Shown one piece after another: positions 10,577 through 18,603 of a stretch of DNA of 64,000 nucleotides; position 1 is the first letter of the stretch, and each line of letters begins with the position of its first letter. Source of the DNA: Hyphomicrobiales bacterium (GTDB lineage Bacteria > Pseudomonadota > Alphaproteobacteria > Rhizobiales > Beijerinckiaceae); assembly GCA_900470095.1 (NCBI GenBank), contig UBZM01000024.1:15142-79141 (forward strand), written 5' to 3'. Position numbers and translations under genes: made by a program. Below the pieces are notes generated by a model. It was not told where the DNA came from. It saw nothing but the letters and a program-made list of their open reading frames with translations, and searched no databases.

Positions 10577-10966
10577 ATGATACGCTTGGCCTTGACGACC
10601 GCCCTGCTTCTCCCCCTCCTTTCCCATCCAGTCATTGCCGCAGGAGACGCCACCGCAGGCGAGAAGATCTTCCTGCGATGTCGCGTCTGCCACCAGATCG
10701 GCGAGACCGCGAGGAATGCGGTCGGCCCGAAGCTCAACGGCCTGATCGGGCGCCCGGCGGGATCAGTCGAGGGCTACAGCTACTCGGCTGCCAACAAGAA
10801 TTCCGGGATCACCTGGGACGAGCCGACGTTCCGCGATTACATCAAGGCGCCTCAGGCCAAGATTCCCGGGACTAAAATGGTGTTCTCCGGCCTGAAATCC
10901 GAACAGGAGATCGACGATGTCGTCGCCTTCCTCAAGCAGTTCGACGCCGACGGAAAGAAGAAGTAG
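10577..10966 (+). CDS. Exported class I c-type cytochrome
   Basis: Small periplasmic electron carrier, 129 residues. A cleavable signal (residues 1 to about 21) precedes the haem site CRVCH (Cys35, Cys38, His39). The axial Met is most likely Met101 in GTKMVFSG. The motifs AVGPKLNGLIGRPAG, YSAANKNSGITW and IDDVVAFLKQF match the cytochrome c2/c550 subfamily. ATG 10577 has an AGGAGG at 10564-10569; a longer in-frame extension to 10505 lacks a signal and is rejected. It lies upstream of the alternative oxidase operon on the same strand, so it may donate electrons to it; that link is inferred from position. Confidence 0.92.
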   Translation: MIRLALTTALLLPLLSHPVIAAGDATAGEKIFLRCRVCHQIGETARNAVGPKLNGLIGRPAGSVEGYSYSAANKNSGITWDEPTFRDYIKAPQAKIPGTKMVFSGLKSEQEIDDVVAFLKQFDADGKKK

Positions 10967-11402
10967 CCGCCTTCGACGCGCGGGTGCGGCGATAGCGCGG
11001 CCGGCTCCAGGCCGGCCTCGATTGACAACCGGCGAACGCGGTCGGACAATATTCGGCGACCATAGGCTGAGAAGCGGAGTACTTTGCAGCCTGGGCGGGA
11101 GCTTTGCGTCACATGTGACGCGCAATCGTCTGGCGAACCGGGAGGTTCGGCGATGGCGAGCAGGAAGCGACGCTTGAAGCCGGTTGACGCGCTCGTCCGA
11201 GCCCGCGCCACGCGATCCCTCTGCGCCATCCCTCCCGTTTTCCGTCCCCACCGGTTCATGCCGCTCCCCGACACCGTCACGAGCAGGCCGTATCGCTCTC
11301 GTGCCGACGAGAAGCCCGCTTTCACGACGTCGGCACGCCTCGATCGCGTCGCTGCGCCGACCGGACCCCGTTCCTCGCTGCCATAGGCAAGGGTGACTGA
11401 CC
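10967..11402. other. Intergenic leader of the oxidase operon
   Basis: 436 bases between the cytochrome c gene and coxM. It holds a 7-bp stem (GGCCGGC 10999-11005 with GCCGGCC 11011-11017) without a T-run, then a candidate promoter at 11022-11050 listed separately. Open frames inside it are short and show no domain, so a small gene is not supported. Confidence 0.5.
11022..11050 (+). promoter_or_regulatory. Candidate sigma-70-type promoter for the cox operon
   Basis: A perfect TTGACA (11022-11027) is separated by exactly 17 bases from GACAAT (11045-11050, four of six consensus positions). It lies just past the stem-loop downstream of the cytochrome c gene and about 350 bases before coxM, giving a long leader. 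Sequence match only. Confidence 0.38.
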
Positions 11403-12218
11403 ATGGGTGTTGCCGTCGTACTTGCACTGGTCGTGATCGGTTCGGTGACGTTCCACCTGCTGAGCCCATGGTGGTGGACCCCGATCGCGTCCAACTGGCA
11501 CTATATCGACAACACCATCATCATCACCTTCTGGATTACCGGCGCCGTCTTCGCTGCCGTGGTGCTGTTCATGGCCTATTGCCTGTTCCGATTCCGTCAT
11601 CGCGAGGGACATCGGGCAGCTTATGAGCCCGAGAACAAGCGGCTGGAATGGTGGCTCGCGATCGGAACCGGCATCGGTGTCGCCGCCATGCTGGCGCCTG
11701 GCCTCGTCGTCTGGAAGCAATTCGTCACGGTGCCCGCCGATGCCGCAACGGTCGAGATCGTGGGCCAGCAATGGCAGTGGAGTTTTCGCCTGCCCGGTGC
11801 CGATGGCCAGCTCGGCGCGACCGACGTGACCCTTGTCAGCCCCGAGAATCCGCTTGGTCTCGACCCCAAGGATGCGCGCGGTCAGGACGACATCATCATC
11901 CAAGGCGACCAGCTTCATCTCCTGCTCGACAAGCCGGTGAAGGTGCTGCTGCGCTCACTCGACGTCGTCCATGATTTCTACGTGCCCGAGTTCCGCGCCA
12001 AGATGGACATGATCCCGGGTAACGTCACGTATTACTGGTTCACGCCGACCCGCACCGGCACGTTCGAGGCGCTGTGCGCCGAACTCTGCAGTACGGGCCA
12101 CACCTTCATGCGCGGTGGTGTCGTCGTCGAGCCGGAGAGCGAATACCGCGCGTGGCTCCAGCAACAGAAGACCTTCGCGCAACTCACTGCGGCGGCGCGG
12201 GACCAGGCGAGAAACTAG
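11403..12218 (+). CDS. coxM: Cytochrome c oxidase subunit II (CoxM-type, CuA)
   Basis: Membrane-anchored subunit that accepts electrons from cytochrome c through a dinuclear CuA centre. The 271 residues show two membrane helices (about 1-20 plus 37-62, and 83-104) and a periplasmic cupredoxin domain. All CuA ligands are present: His190 (VVHDFYVPEF), then Cys225, Glu227, Cys229, His233 and Met236 in CAELCSTGHTFM. The aromatic WQW patch that passes electrons is also there. No haem c motif is fused to the C-terminus, so this is not a caa3-type subunit. Gene order II-I-III-III-IV matches the rhizobial coxMNOP alternative oxidase, the basis of the symbol. Confidence 0.9.
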   Translation: MGVAVVLALVVIGSVTFHLLSPWWWTPIASNWHYIDNTIIITFWITGAVFAAVVLFMAYCLFRFRHREGHRAAYEPENKRLEWWLAIGTGIGVAAMLAPGLVVWKQFVTVPADAATVEIVGQQWQWSFRLPGADGQLGATDVTLVSPENPLGLDPKDARGQDDIIIQGDQLHLLLDKPVKVLLRSLDVVHDFYVPEFRAKMDMIPGNVTYYWFTPTRTGTFEALCAELCSTGHTFMRGGVVVEPESEYRAWLQQQKTFAQLTAAARDQARN

Positions 12219-12281
12219 GGATCGAAGACGGCTGAGCCTCCGGCGAGGCGCACCAGCTGAAGAAGAGCGGGAGGCGGTTTG

Positions 12282-14042
12282 ATGGTCGATGTGCCGAGTG
12301 ACGCTACCGTACCTCTATCGACCGCCGAGGTCGAGGATGTCGAGCTCTATCATCCGAGAAGCTGGGTCACGAAATATGTCTTCTCCCAGGACGCCAAGAT
12401 CATCGCGATACAGTACTCGTTGACTGCGCTCGCGATCGGCCTCGTCGCCCTCGTCCTGTCCTGGCTGATGCGGCTGCAGCTCGGCTTCCCCGGCCTCGTC
12501 TCCTTCATCGACCCGGAGCGCTACTACCAGCTCATCACCATGCACGGCATGATCATGGTGATCTACCTGCTGACCGCGCTGTTCCTCGGCGGCTTCGGCA
12601 ACTACCTGATCCCGCTGATGCTCGGCGCCCGCGACATGGTCTTTCCCTATGTCAACATGCTGAGCTACTGGATCTATCTGCTTGCCGTGCTGGTGCTCGT
12701 CGCCGGCTTCTTTGTGCCCGGCGGGACGACGGGGGCGGGCTGGACCCTCTACCCGCCGCAGGCGATCCTCGCCAACACGCCGGGCCAGCCCTGGGGCATC
12801 ATCGTGATGCTGGTCTCGCTGATCCTCTTCATCATCGGCTTCACCATGGGCGGGCTGAACTATGTCGTGACCGTGCTGCAGGGCCGGACCAGGGGCATGA
12901 CGCTGATGCGGATGCCGCTGACGATCTGGGGCATCTTCACCGCGACCGTGATGGCGCTGCTGGCCTTCCCGGCCCTGTTCGTCGCAGCGGTGATGATGCT
13001 GCTCGACCGGCTGATCGGGACGAGTTTCTTCATGCCGTCCATCGTGGCTCTGGGAGAACAGCTCCCTTATCGCGGTGGCAGTCCGATCCTGTTCCAGCAC
13101 CTGTTCTGGTTCTTCGGGCACCCTGAAGTCTACATTGTCGCGTTGCCGGCCTTCGGGATCGTCTCCGACCTGATCAGCACCCATGCGCGCAAGAACATCT
13201 TCGGCTATCGCATGATGGTCTGGGCGCTGGTGGCCATCGGCGCGCTGAGCTTCGTCGTCTGGGCGCACCACATGTATGTCAGCGGCATGCATCCCAGTTT
13301 CGGGTTCTTCTTCGCGACGACGACGCTGATCATCGCCATCCCGACTGCCATCAAGGTCTATAACTGGGTGCTGACGCTCTGGCGCGGCGACATCCATTTC
13401 ACCCTGCCGATGCTGTTCGCGCTCGGCTTCATCGTCACCTTCGTCAATGGCGGGCTGACCGGCCTGTTTCTCGGCAATGTCGTCGTCGATGTGCCGCTCT
13501 CGGACACGATGTTCGTCGTCGCCCATTTCCACATGGTGATGGGCGTCGCTCCGATCCTCGTCATCTTCGGCGCGATCTATCACTGGTATCCCAAGGTCAC
13601 CGGCCGGATGCTCGATACCACCCTCGGAAAACTGCATTTCTGGATCACCTTCCTCGGCGCCTACCTGATCTTCTTCCCGATGCACTATATCGGCCTGATG
13701 GGCGTGCCGCGCCGCTATCACGAGATCGGCGACATGGCCTTCGTTCCGGCATCGACGGCGACGCTGAACGGCTTCATTACCGTCGTCGCCCTGATCGTCG
13801 GCGCCGCCCAGCTTATCTTCGTCTTCAATCTCGCCTGGAGCCTGAGGCGAGGCCAGCCGGCCGGCGGCAACCCCTGGCGCGCGACCACGCTGGAATGGCA
13901 GACGCCCGAGACACCGCCGGCTCACGGAAACTGGGGCAAGACCCTGCCCGTGGTCTATCGCTGGGCCTATGACTACAGCGTGCCCGGCGCCGCAGAGGAT
14001 TTCCTACCGCAGAACCAGCCTCCCGATCCGGCAACGGCGTAA
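12282..14042 (+). CDS. coxN: Cytochrome c oxidase subunit I (CoxN-type)
   Basis: Catalytic haem-copper subunit that reduces O2 and pumps protons, 586 residues with about 12 membrane helices. Haem and copper ligands are visible: ITMHGM (low-spin haem His), GHPEVY (CuB His with the Glu and Tyr of an A1-type site), WAHHMYVSGMHP (two CuB His) and AHFHMV (haem a3 and haem a His). The D-channel Asp in GARDMVFP is kept. These mark an A1-type oxidase able to pump protons. ATG 12282 follows a GGGAGGCGG; a TTG one codon earlier is not needed. It sits 63 bases after coxM. Confidence 0.95.
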   Translation: MVDVPSDATVPLSTAEVEDVELYHPRSWVTKYVFSQDAKIIAIQYSLTALAIGLVALVLSWLMRLQLGFPGLVSFIDPERYYQLITMHGMIMVIYLLTALFLGGFGNYLIPLMLGARDMVFPYVNMLSYWIYLLAVLVLVAGFFVPGGTTGAGWTLYPPQAILANTPGQPWGIIVMLVSLILFIIGFTMGGLNYVVTVLQGRTRGMTLMRMPLTIWGIFTATVMALLAFPALFVAAVMMLLDRLIGTSFFMPSIVALGEQLPYRGGSPILFQHLFWFFGHPEVYIVALPAFGIVSDLISTHARKNIFGYRMMVWALVAIGALSFVVWAHHMYVSGMHPSFGFFFATTTLIIAIPTAIKVYNWVLTLWRGDIHFTLPMLFALGFIVTFVNGGLTGLFLGNVVVDVPLSDTMFVVAHFHMVMGVAPILVIFGAIYHWYPKVTGRMLDTTLGKLHFWITFLGAYLIFFPMHYIGLMGVPRRYHEIGDMAFVPASTATLNGFITVVALIVGAAQLIFVFNLAWSLRRGQPAGGNPWRATTLEWQTPETPPAHGNWGKTLPVVYRWAYDYSVPGAAEDFLPQNQPPDPATA

Positions 14043-14054
14043 GGAGGCGGCATC

Positions 14055-14774
14055 GTGAGCGTCATCGTCCTGTTCATGGTCATGATGGCAACCCTCGCGG
14101 GCTGGTGGCTGTCGCATCAGCGGCTGACAGCCAAGCCCTGGCTCGAAGTCGGGGTCATCGACCAGGCCGGAGATACCGGGACGCGATCCCCCCGGATCGC
14201 CAAGCTCGGCCTCGGCGCCTTCCTCGCCGTCGCCGGCTCCCTCTTCGCGCTCCTGATCAGCGCCTATTCAATGCGCATGAGCATGGCGGACTGGCGCTCG
14301 CTGCCGATGCCGACCGTGCTCTGGTTCAACACCGGACTGCTGATGCTCGCCAGCGTCGCCCTGCATTCGGCGGTGATCGCTGCGCGCTGTGACGAACCAG
14401 CCAGCATCCGCTCCGGGCTGCTGGCCGCAGGGGTCTGCTCGCTGGCCTTCCTCGCCGGACAGGTGCTGGCCTGGCGCGAGCTCGCGGCTGCCGGCTATTT
14501 CAGCGCGGCGAACCCGGCGAGCGCCTTCTTCTATCTGGTCACCGCGATCCACGGCCTGCACATGCTTGGAGGTCTCGTGGCGCTGGGCCGGACGACGGCC
14601 CGGTCTTTCGCACCGACCGGGGACACCCCCCAGGCATCGGGCACCTTGCGCCTCAGCGTCGAGCTCTGCGCGATCTACTGGCATTTCCTGCTGCTGGTCT
14701 GGCTCATTCTCTTCAGCCTGCTGATGCGCTGGACCGACGACCTGATCGAGATTTGTCGCGGATTGCTGAGCTAG
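14055..14774 (+). CDS. coxO: Cytochrome c oxidase subunit III-like protein (CoxO-type)
   Basis: First of two subunit III homologues in the operon; 239 residues, all-helical membrane protein. Subunit III features appear in FLAGQVLAWREL, TAIHGLHMLGGLVAL and IYWHFLLLVWLILFSLL. The N-terminus, with one helix followed by a soluble stretch, differs from standard subunit III. The GTG start at 14055 has GGAGG at 14043-14047, so it begins only 12 bases after coxN. In Bradyrhizobium-type coxMNOP operons CoxO and CoxP are the two III-like proteins; the split of roles between them is not known from sequence. Confidence 0.82.
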   Translation: MSVIVLFMVMMATLAGWWLSHQRLTAKPWLEVGVIDQAGDTGTRSPRIAKLGLGAFLAVAGSLFALLISAYSMRMSMADWRSLPMPTVLWFNTGLLMLASVALHSAVIAARCDEPASIRSGLLAAGVCSLAFLAGQVLAWRELAAAGYFSAANPASAFFYLVTAIHGLHMLGGLVALGRTTARSFAPTGDTPQASGTLRLSVELCAIYWHFLLLVWLILFSLLMRWTDDLIEICRGLLS

Positions 14775-14786
14775 GAGGCGCGACCG

Positions 14787-15509
14787 ATGAACGAGCTATC
14801 GCCAACCGCCCTGAGGCCCGAAGGCACGCATCTCACCGGCTGGAGCAGTGTCGAGGCGGACTGGTCCGCGGATCAGCGAGCGTTCAGGACGGCCTCCTGG
14901 GGGAAGGCCATGATGTGGATCTTCCTGCTCAGCGACACATTCATCTTCGGCACCTTCCTGATCTCCTACATGACAGTGAGAATGTCGACCGTCGTGCCCT
15001 GGCCCAATCCGAGCGAGGTCTTCGCGCTCGAGATCGGCGGCCACCACCTGCCGTTGATCCTGATCGCCATCATGACCTTCGTGCTGATCAGCAGCAGCGG
15101 CACCATGGCGATGGCCGTCAATTTCGGCTACCGGCGCGACCGCCGGAAGACGGCGATCCTGATGCTGCTGACCGCGCTGCTCGGCGCAACCTTCGTCGGC
15201 ATGCAGGCCTTCGAATGGTCGAAGCTGATCGCGGAAGGCGTCCGTCCCTGGGGCAATCCCTGGGGCGCCGAGCAATTCGGCTCGAGTTTCTTCATGATCA
15301 CCGGCTTCCACGGCACCCATGTCACGATCGGCGTGATCTTCCTGCTGATCATCGCGCGGAAGGTCTGGCGCGGCGATTTCGACCAGGCGCGACGCGGATT
15401 CTTCACGAGCCGGAAGGGCCGCTACGAAATCGTCGAGATCACCGGCCTGTACTGGCACTTCGTCGATCTCGTCTGGGTCTTCATCTTCGCGCTGTTCTAT
15501 CTCTGGTGA
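14787..15509 (+). CDS. coxP: Cytochrome c oxidase subunit III (CoxP-type)
   Basis: Second subunit III homologue, 240 residues, closer to the classical haem-copper oxidase subunit III. Visible motifs are KAMMWIFLLSDTFIFGTFL near residue 35, FVGMQAFEWSKL, FFMITGFHGTHVTIGVIFL and the C-terminal GLYWHFVDLVWVFIFALFYLW, which is characteristic of the family. It lies 12 bases after coxO with a GGAGGCG ribosome site. Subunit III stabilises the oxidase during turnover and delivers O2 and protons. Its pairing with CoxO is the most distinctive feature of this operon. Confidence 0.92.
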   Translation: MNELSPTALRPEGTHLTGWSSVEADWSADQRAFRTASWGKAMMWIFLLSDTFIFGTFLISYMTVRMSTVVPWPNPSEVFALEIGGHHLPLILIAIMTFVLISSSGTMAMAVNFGYRRDRRKTAILMLLTALLGATFVGMQAFEWSKLIAEGVRPWGNPWGAEQFGSSFFMITGFHGTHVTIGVIFLLIIARKVWRGDFDQARRGFFTSRKGRYEIVEITGLYWHFVDLVWVFIFALFYLW

Positions 15510-15518
15510 GAGGTCGAC

Positions 15519-15854
15519 ATGGCTCAGTCAAACACTCCGCATGGCGATACGCAGCAGCATCCGATCCGGCTCTATCTCGTCGTCTGGGCCTGGCTGTTCA
15601 TCCTCAGTGCCTGCTCCTACATGGTCGATTACTTCGGCCTCGTCGGCTATCTGCGCTGGTCGCTGATCTTGCTCTTCATGGCGCTGAAGGCGGGGTTGAT
15701 CGTCGCGGTCTTCATGCACATGGCCTGGGAGCGCCTGGCGCTCGCCTACGCGATCCTGCTACCGCCCGCGGCCTTGATGGTCTTCGTGGCGATCATGGTC
15801 TTCGAAGCGCACTACACGCTCTTCAACCGGCTCGCATTCTTCGCGACGGGGTGA
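15519..15854 (+). CDS. Cytochrome c oxidase subunit IV family protein
   Basis: Small prokaryotic subunit IV, 111 residues with three predicted membrane helices (about residues 20-42, 46-70 and 76-100). The family core is seen in YLVVWAWLFILSACSYMVDY and LILLFMALKAGLIVAVFMHMAWE, where the K-G-VxxFMHM pattern is typical. It closes the operon 9 bases after coxP and is followed by an inverted repeat before the convergent amidohydrolase. Its role is structural or in assembly; no redox centre is present. Confidence 0.88.
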   Translation: MAQSNTPHGDTQQHPIRLYLVVWAWLFILSACSYMVDYFGLVGYLRWSLILLFMALKAGLIVAVFMHMAWERLALAYAILLPPAALMVFVAIMVFEAHYTLFNRLAFFATG

Positions 15855-15902
15855 CGTGCCCGGCCGCCCTACGCGCTGCGCAACGGCCCAGCAAGGTGCT
15901 TC

Positions 15903-15937
15903 CCCTCCTGGCGGCCTCGGACAGGGCGCCAGGAGGG
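15903..15937. terminator. 11-bp inverted repeat between convergent genes
   Basis: CCCTCCTGGCG (15903-15913) is perfectly complementary to CGCCAGGAGGG (15927-15937) across a 13-base loop. It lies between the stop of the oxidase operon (15854) and the stop of the minus-strand amidohydrolase (15954), so it could end transcription in both directions. There is no T-run on either side. Confidence 0.5.
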
Positions 15938-15953
15938 TGAGGACGGACCGCTA

Positions 15954-17348
15954 TCAGGCGTTGCCGACGCTGCCATAGACCATGCGCCCGCGATGGAAGG
16001 TGGCGCTGCGTGCCGGCAGGCGGGCGACCGCCTCGGCGGAGCAACTGGCCCCGACCAGGGTGAAGGCTGCGTCATCGCCGGCCTTTGGCCAGACGCGATT
16101 GCCCTTGTCGTCCAAGGGCAGCACCCCGCCTGTGGAGATGGCCATGGCACGCGACAGCCGGAACTCGTCGCTACCCCGGTAGAGCTGAGCATACAGGTTG
16201 GCCTTTTCCAGCATGTCGGCGCAGCCGAAGGGTGACCAGTGATCGATCACGCTGTCGGTCCCAGTCATCACGAAGACGCCTGCTTCGCTCAGCCGCGGCA
16301 GCGGCATCATCAGGCTGCCGATCGGGACCGTCGAGGCGATGGTCATCTGCTGCGCGGCCAGGCGGGAGGCCGTCTCAGCCAGGGCCTCCGGAGCAAGCGT
16401 GGTGAGCGCGAAGGCGTGGCTGATGGTCACCTTGCCCCGCAGTGCCGGATTTTTCTCCACCGTATCGATCATGTGATTGATCGCGGCCACCCCCGCCGGA
16501 TTGGTCTCATGCAGGTGGATATCGACGCCCTTGCCGGTATCGAGAGCGATCTGGAACATCGCGTCGAGCGATTTCTGCATCGAACCGTCGACATTGGTCG
16601 GATCCAGCCCGCCGACATAGTGCACGCCCATCTGCATGGCTTCGCGCATCAAGCCGTCGACCTTGGAATGCAGCAGGCCGTGCTGCGGGAATGCGACGAT
16701 CTCGCAGCTGAAATCGCTGCGGTGATTCTCCAGCGCGCGCTGCAGATGCTCCAGGCTTTTCAGCCCACTGACCGGATCGATGTTGCAATGGCTGCGCGCC
16801 ACGGTCGTGCCCTTGGACTGCAGAAGGGCAATCAGCTGCTCGGCGCGCTGCTGCGAGGTCGGCAGGAGCTTGGGGAGCAGATCCTGTTCCAGCGCGATCA
16901 TGTCCAGGATGGTCTTGCCCTGGCGCGGTCGCGGTGCCTGCCATGGGCCCCCATAGAACGTCTTGTCCAGATGAATGTGCATGTCGCGCATCGCCGGCAG
17001 CATGAGCTGGCCGTGCGCCTGATAGCGCGGCACGCCGGCGGGCGGGGCGGTGTTTGCCGGGTGCAGTGCGGCGATCTTGCCGTCCTTGATCTCAAGCGTG
17101 TGGAGCGTGGTGCGGGTGCCGACGACCGTATCACCGTCATACTCGAAGCCTGCTTCAAGCCGCACGTCGCTCAGATAGTAATGACGATCGGTCAGCGTGG
17201 TCGCGCCGGCCTCGGATGCGGGGCGGCTCGCGCTGGCCGGCGCAGCCTGTGCACCACCACCGGCCAGGCCGATGACGGCGCAAGCGGTGGTGAGTTTCCC
17301 GGTCTGGCCGAGAAAGCCCCTGCGGCTTTGGTGATGGACGCTTTCCAC
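15954..17348 (-). CDS. Tat-exported cytosine deaminase-like amidohydrolase
   Basis: Metal-dependent hydrolase of the CodA-like amidohydrolase group, 464 residues. A twin-arginine signal (SRRGFLGQTG, Arg9-Arg10, then a hydrophobic stretch ending AQAA) predicts folded export to the periplasm, unlike cytosolic CodA. Metal and catalytic positions line up with CodA: His124 and His126 (MHIHLD), His278 and Glu281 (IHLHE), His311 (SHAF) and Asp365 (GTDSVIDHW). GTG 17348 is chosen because AAGGA lies 7 bases upstream; the frame stays open to 17486, but that part is poor. The substrate is unknown and need not be cytosine. A LysR gene lies just upstream on the same strand. Confidence 0.85.
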   Translation of the reverse strand: MESVHHQSRRGFLGQTGKLTTACAVIGLAGGGAQAAPASASRPASEAGATTLTDRHYYLSDVRLEAGFEYDGDTVVGTRTTLHTLEIKDGKIAALHPANTAPPAGVPRYQAHGQLMLPAMRDMHIHLDKTFYGGPWQAPRPRQGKTILDMIALEQDLLPKLLPTSQQRAEQLIALLQSKGTTVARSHCNIDPVSGLKSLEHLQRALENHRSDFSCEIVAFPQHGLLHSKVDGLMREAMQMGVHYVGGLDPTNVDGSMQKSLDAMFQIALDTGKGVDIHLHETNPAGVAAINHMIDTVEKNPALRGKVTISHAFALTTLAPEALAETASRLAAQQMTIASTVPIGSLMMPLPRLSEAGVFVMTGTDSVIDHWSPFGCADMLEKANLYAQLYRGSDEFRLSRAMAISTGGVLPLDDKGNRVWPKAGDDAAFTLVGASCSAEAVARLPARSATFHRGRMVYGSVGNA

Positions 17349-17496
17349 GTTTGTTTCCTTAAACTTGGGTCTGGGCGCTTCGGCTCCTAGATTACGAATG
17401 GGCTGCGTGGGTTGGCAGCGATATTTGCCAATGATGACTATTCGATTTGGCAATGATGTCCGTCGCGGGCAACGCAACGCCGTCAACCTGGCCCGC

Positions 17497-18354
17497 TCAT
17501 CGTTCCAGCCGGCAGAACTCGGCTAGCCTTTCCGCCAGAACGACGGCCGCGGCAGGAGCGTTGTCGCGGTAGTACAGCGCCAGCTCGAAATCGTTCACCG
17601 GCGGCAAGCCTTCCGCTGTGCCCAGCGTGCGGTGGCCGGGCAGCCGGCAGCCGACCGGCAGCAGGGTCACGCCCAGCCCGGCGGCGGAGGCGGCAGCGAG
17701 GGCAGCCAGGCTGGCGCTGCTGTAGCTCACACGCCAGCGAATGCCGAGGCTGTCCAGCGCCTGGCAGAGCTCTTCGCGATAGAGACCGTTGAGCGGGAAC
17801 ACCGCCAGCGGCACCGGCGAGCGTTCGATGGCCGGGTGCGCCAGGCTGTCCAGCCACAGCAACGGTTCGAGCCTGGCGGCGCGCGGCGGTTGGCGGCGGC
17901 GCTGCTTGACCAGGATCAGGTCCAGCTCTTCGCGCTCATAGGCGCTGCGCAGATCGGCGCTGAGGCCGCTGGTGACGTCCAGCCTCAGATGCGGCTGCTC
18001 ACGGCTGAATGCCGCCAGCAGATCGACGGTTGGGACCGTAAAATCCTCCGGCATACCAAGCCGCAGCACGCCGTCGCGCCAGAATCCGGTCAAGGCGTCA
18101 TGCGCCTCCTCGTTCAGGGCGATGATGCGTCGTGCATAGCTCAGCAGCCGGCCGCCCTCCTCGGTCAGCTCAACCTGATGCGAGGTGCGCTCGAAGAGCG
18201 GCTTGCCCAGCATCTCCTCCAGGCGCCTGACCTGCTGGCTGACGGTGGACTGCGACAGGGACACGCGGTCGGCGGCGCGGGTGAAGCTCTGGCTCTCGCA
18301 GACTGCGACGAAGCTGAGCAGCAGTTGCGGGTTGAACATCGGATAGCGATTCAT
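17497..18354 (-). CDS. LysR family transcriptional regulator
   Basis: DNA-binding regulator, 285 residues. The N-terminal winged helix-turn-helix (residues about 7-66) reads LLLSFVAVCESQSFTRAADR, then VSLSQSTVSQQVRRLEEMLG, followed by the periplasmic-binding-protein-like effector domain (about 95-285). It lies 148 bases upstream of the amidohydrolase on the same strand, rather than in the usual divergent layout, and may control it together with itself. The effector is unknown. Codon 6 is another Met, but the first ATG is kept. Confidence 0.9.
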   Translation of the reverse strand: MNRYPMFNPQLLLSFVAVCESQSFTRAADRVSLSQSTVSQQVRRLEEMLGKPLFERTSHQVELTEEGGRLLSYARRIIALNEEAHDALTGFWRDGVLRLGMPEDFTVPTVDLLAAFSREQPHLRLDVTSGLSADLRSAYEREELDLILVKQRRRQPPRAARLEPLLWLDSLAHPAIERSPVPLAVFPLNGLYREELCQALDSLGIRWRVSYSSASLAALAAASAAGLGVTLLPVGCRLPGHRTLGTAEGLPPVNDFELALYYRDNAPAAAVVLAERLAEFCRLER

Positions 18355-18603
18355 GCGCCCGCCGCCAGCATTTCATGGGCCGATTTGCCTGATACTAGGC
18401 GGTGCGGGCAGTCATGACCAAGGCGAAGGAAGCCTGCGCGCGAATGGCCATGCGTTGGCGTCGGACTCGCGGCCGCCGTATCCACTCCCTGAGCCAATCT
18501 GACCGGCTTGCTGCGCCGGCGCATCTTCTTGTTTGCCCATTGGGTATCGGCTTCGCCCGGAGCGGTCTTCGCGATGTTTGGGGCTTCAGCTATAATTTTG
18601 CGA

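Noticed and set aside
12315-13925. 536-codon open frame antisense to coxN
   Set aside because: Made of Asp, Glu, His and Arg runs mirroring membrane codons on the other strand; no family.
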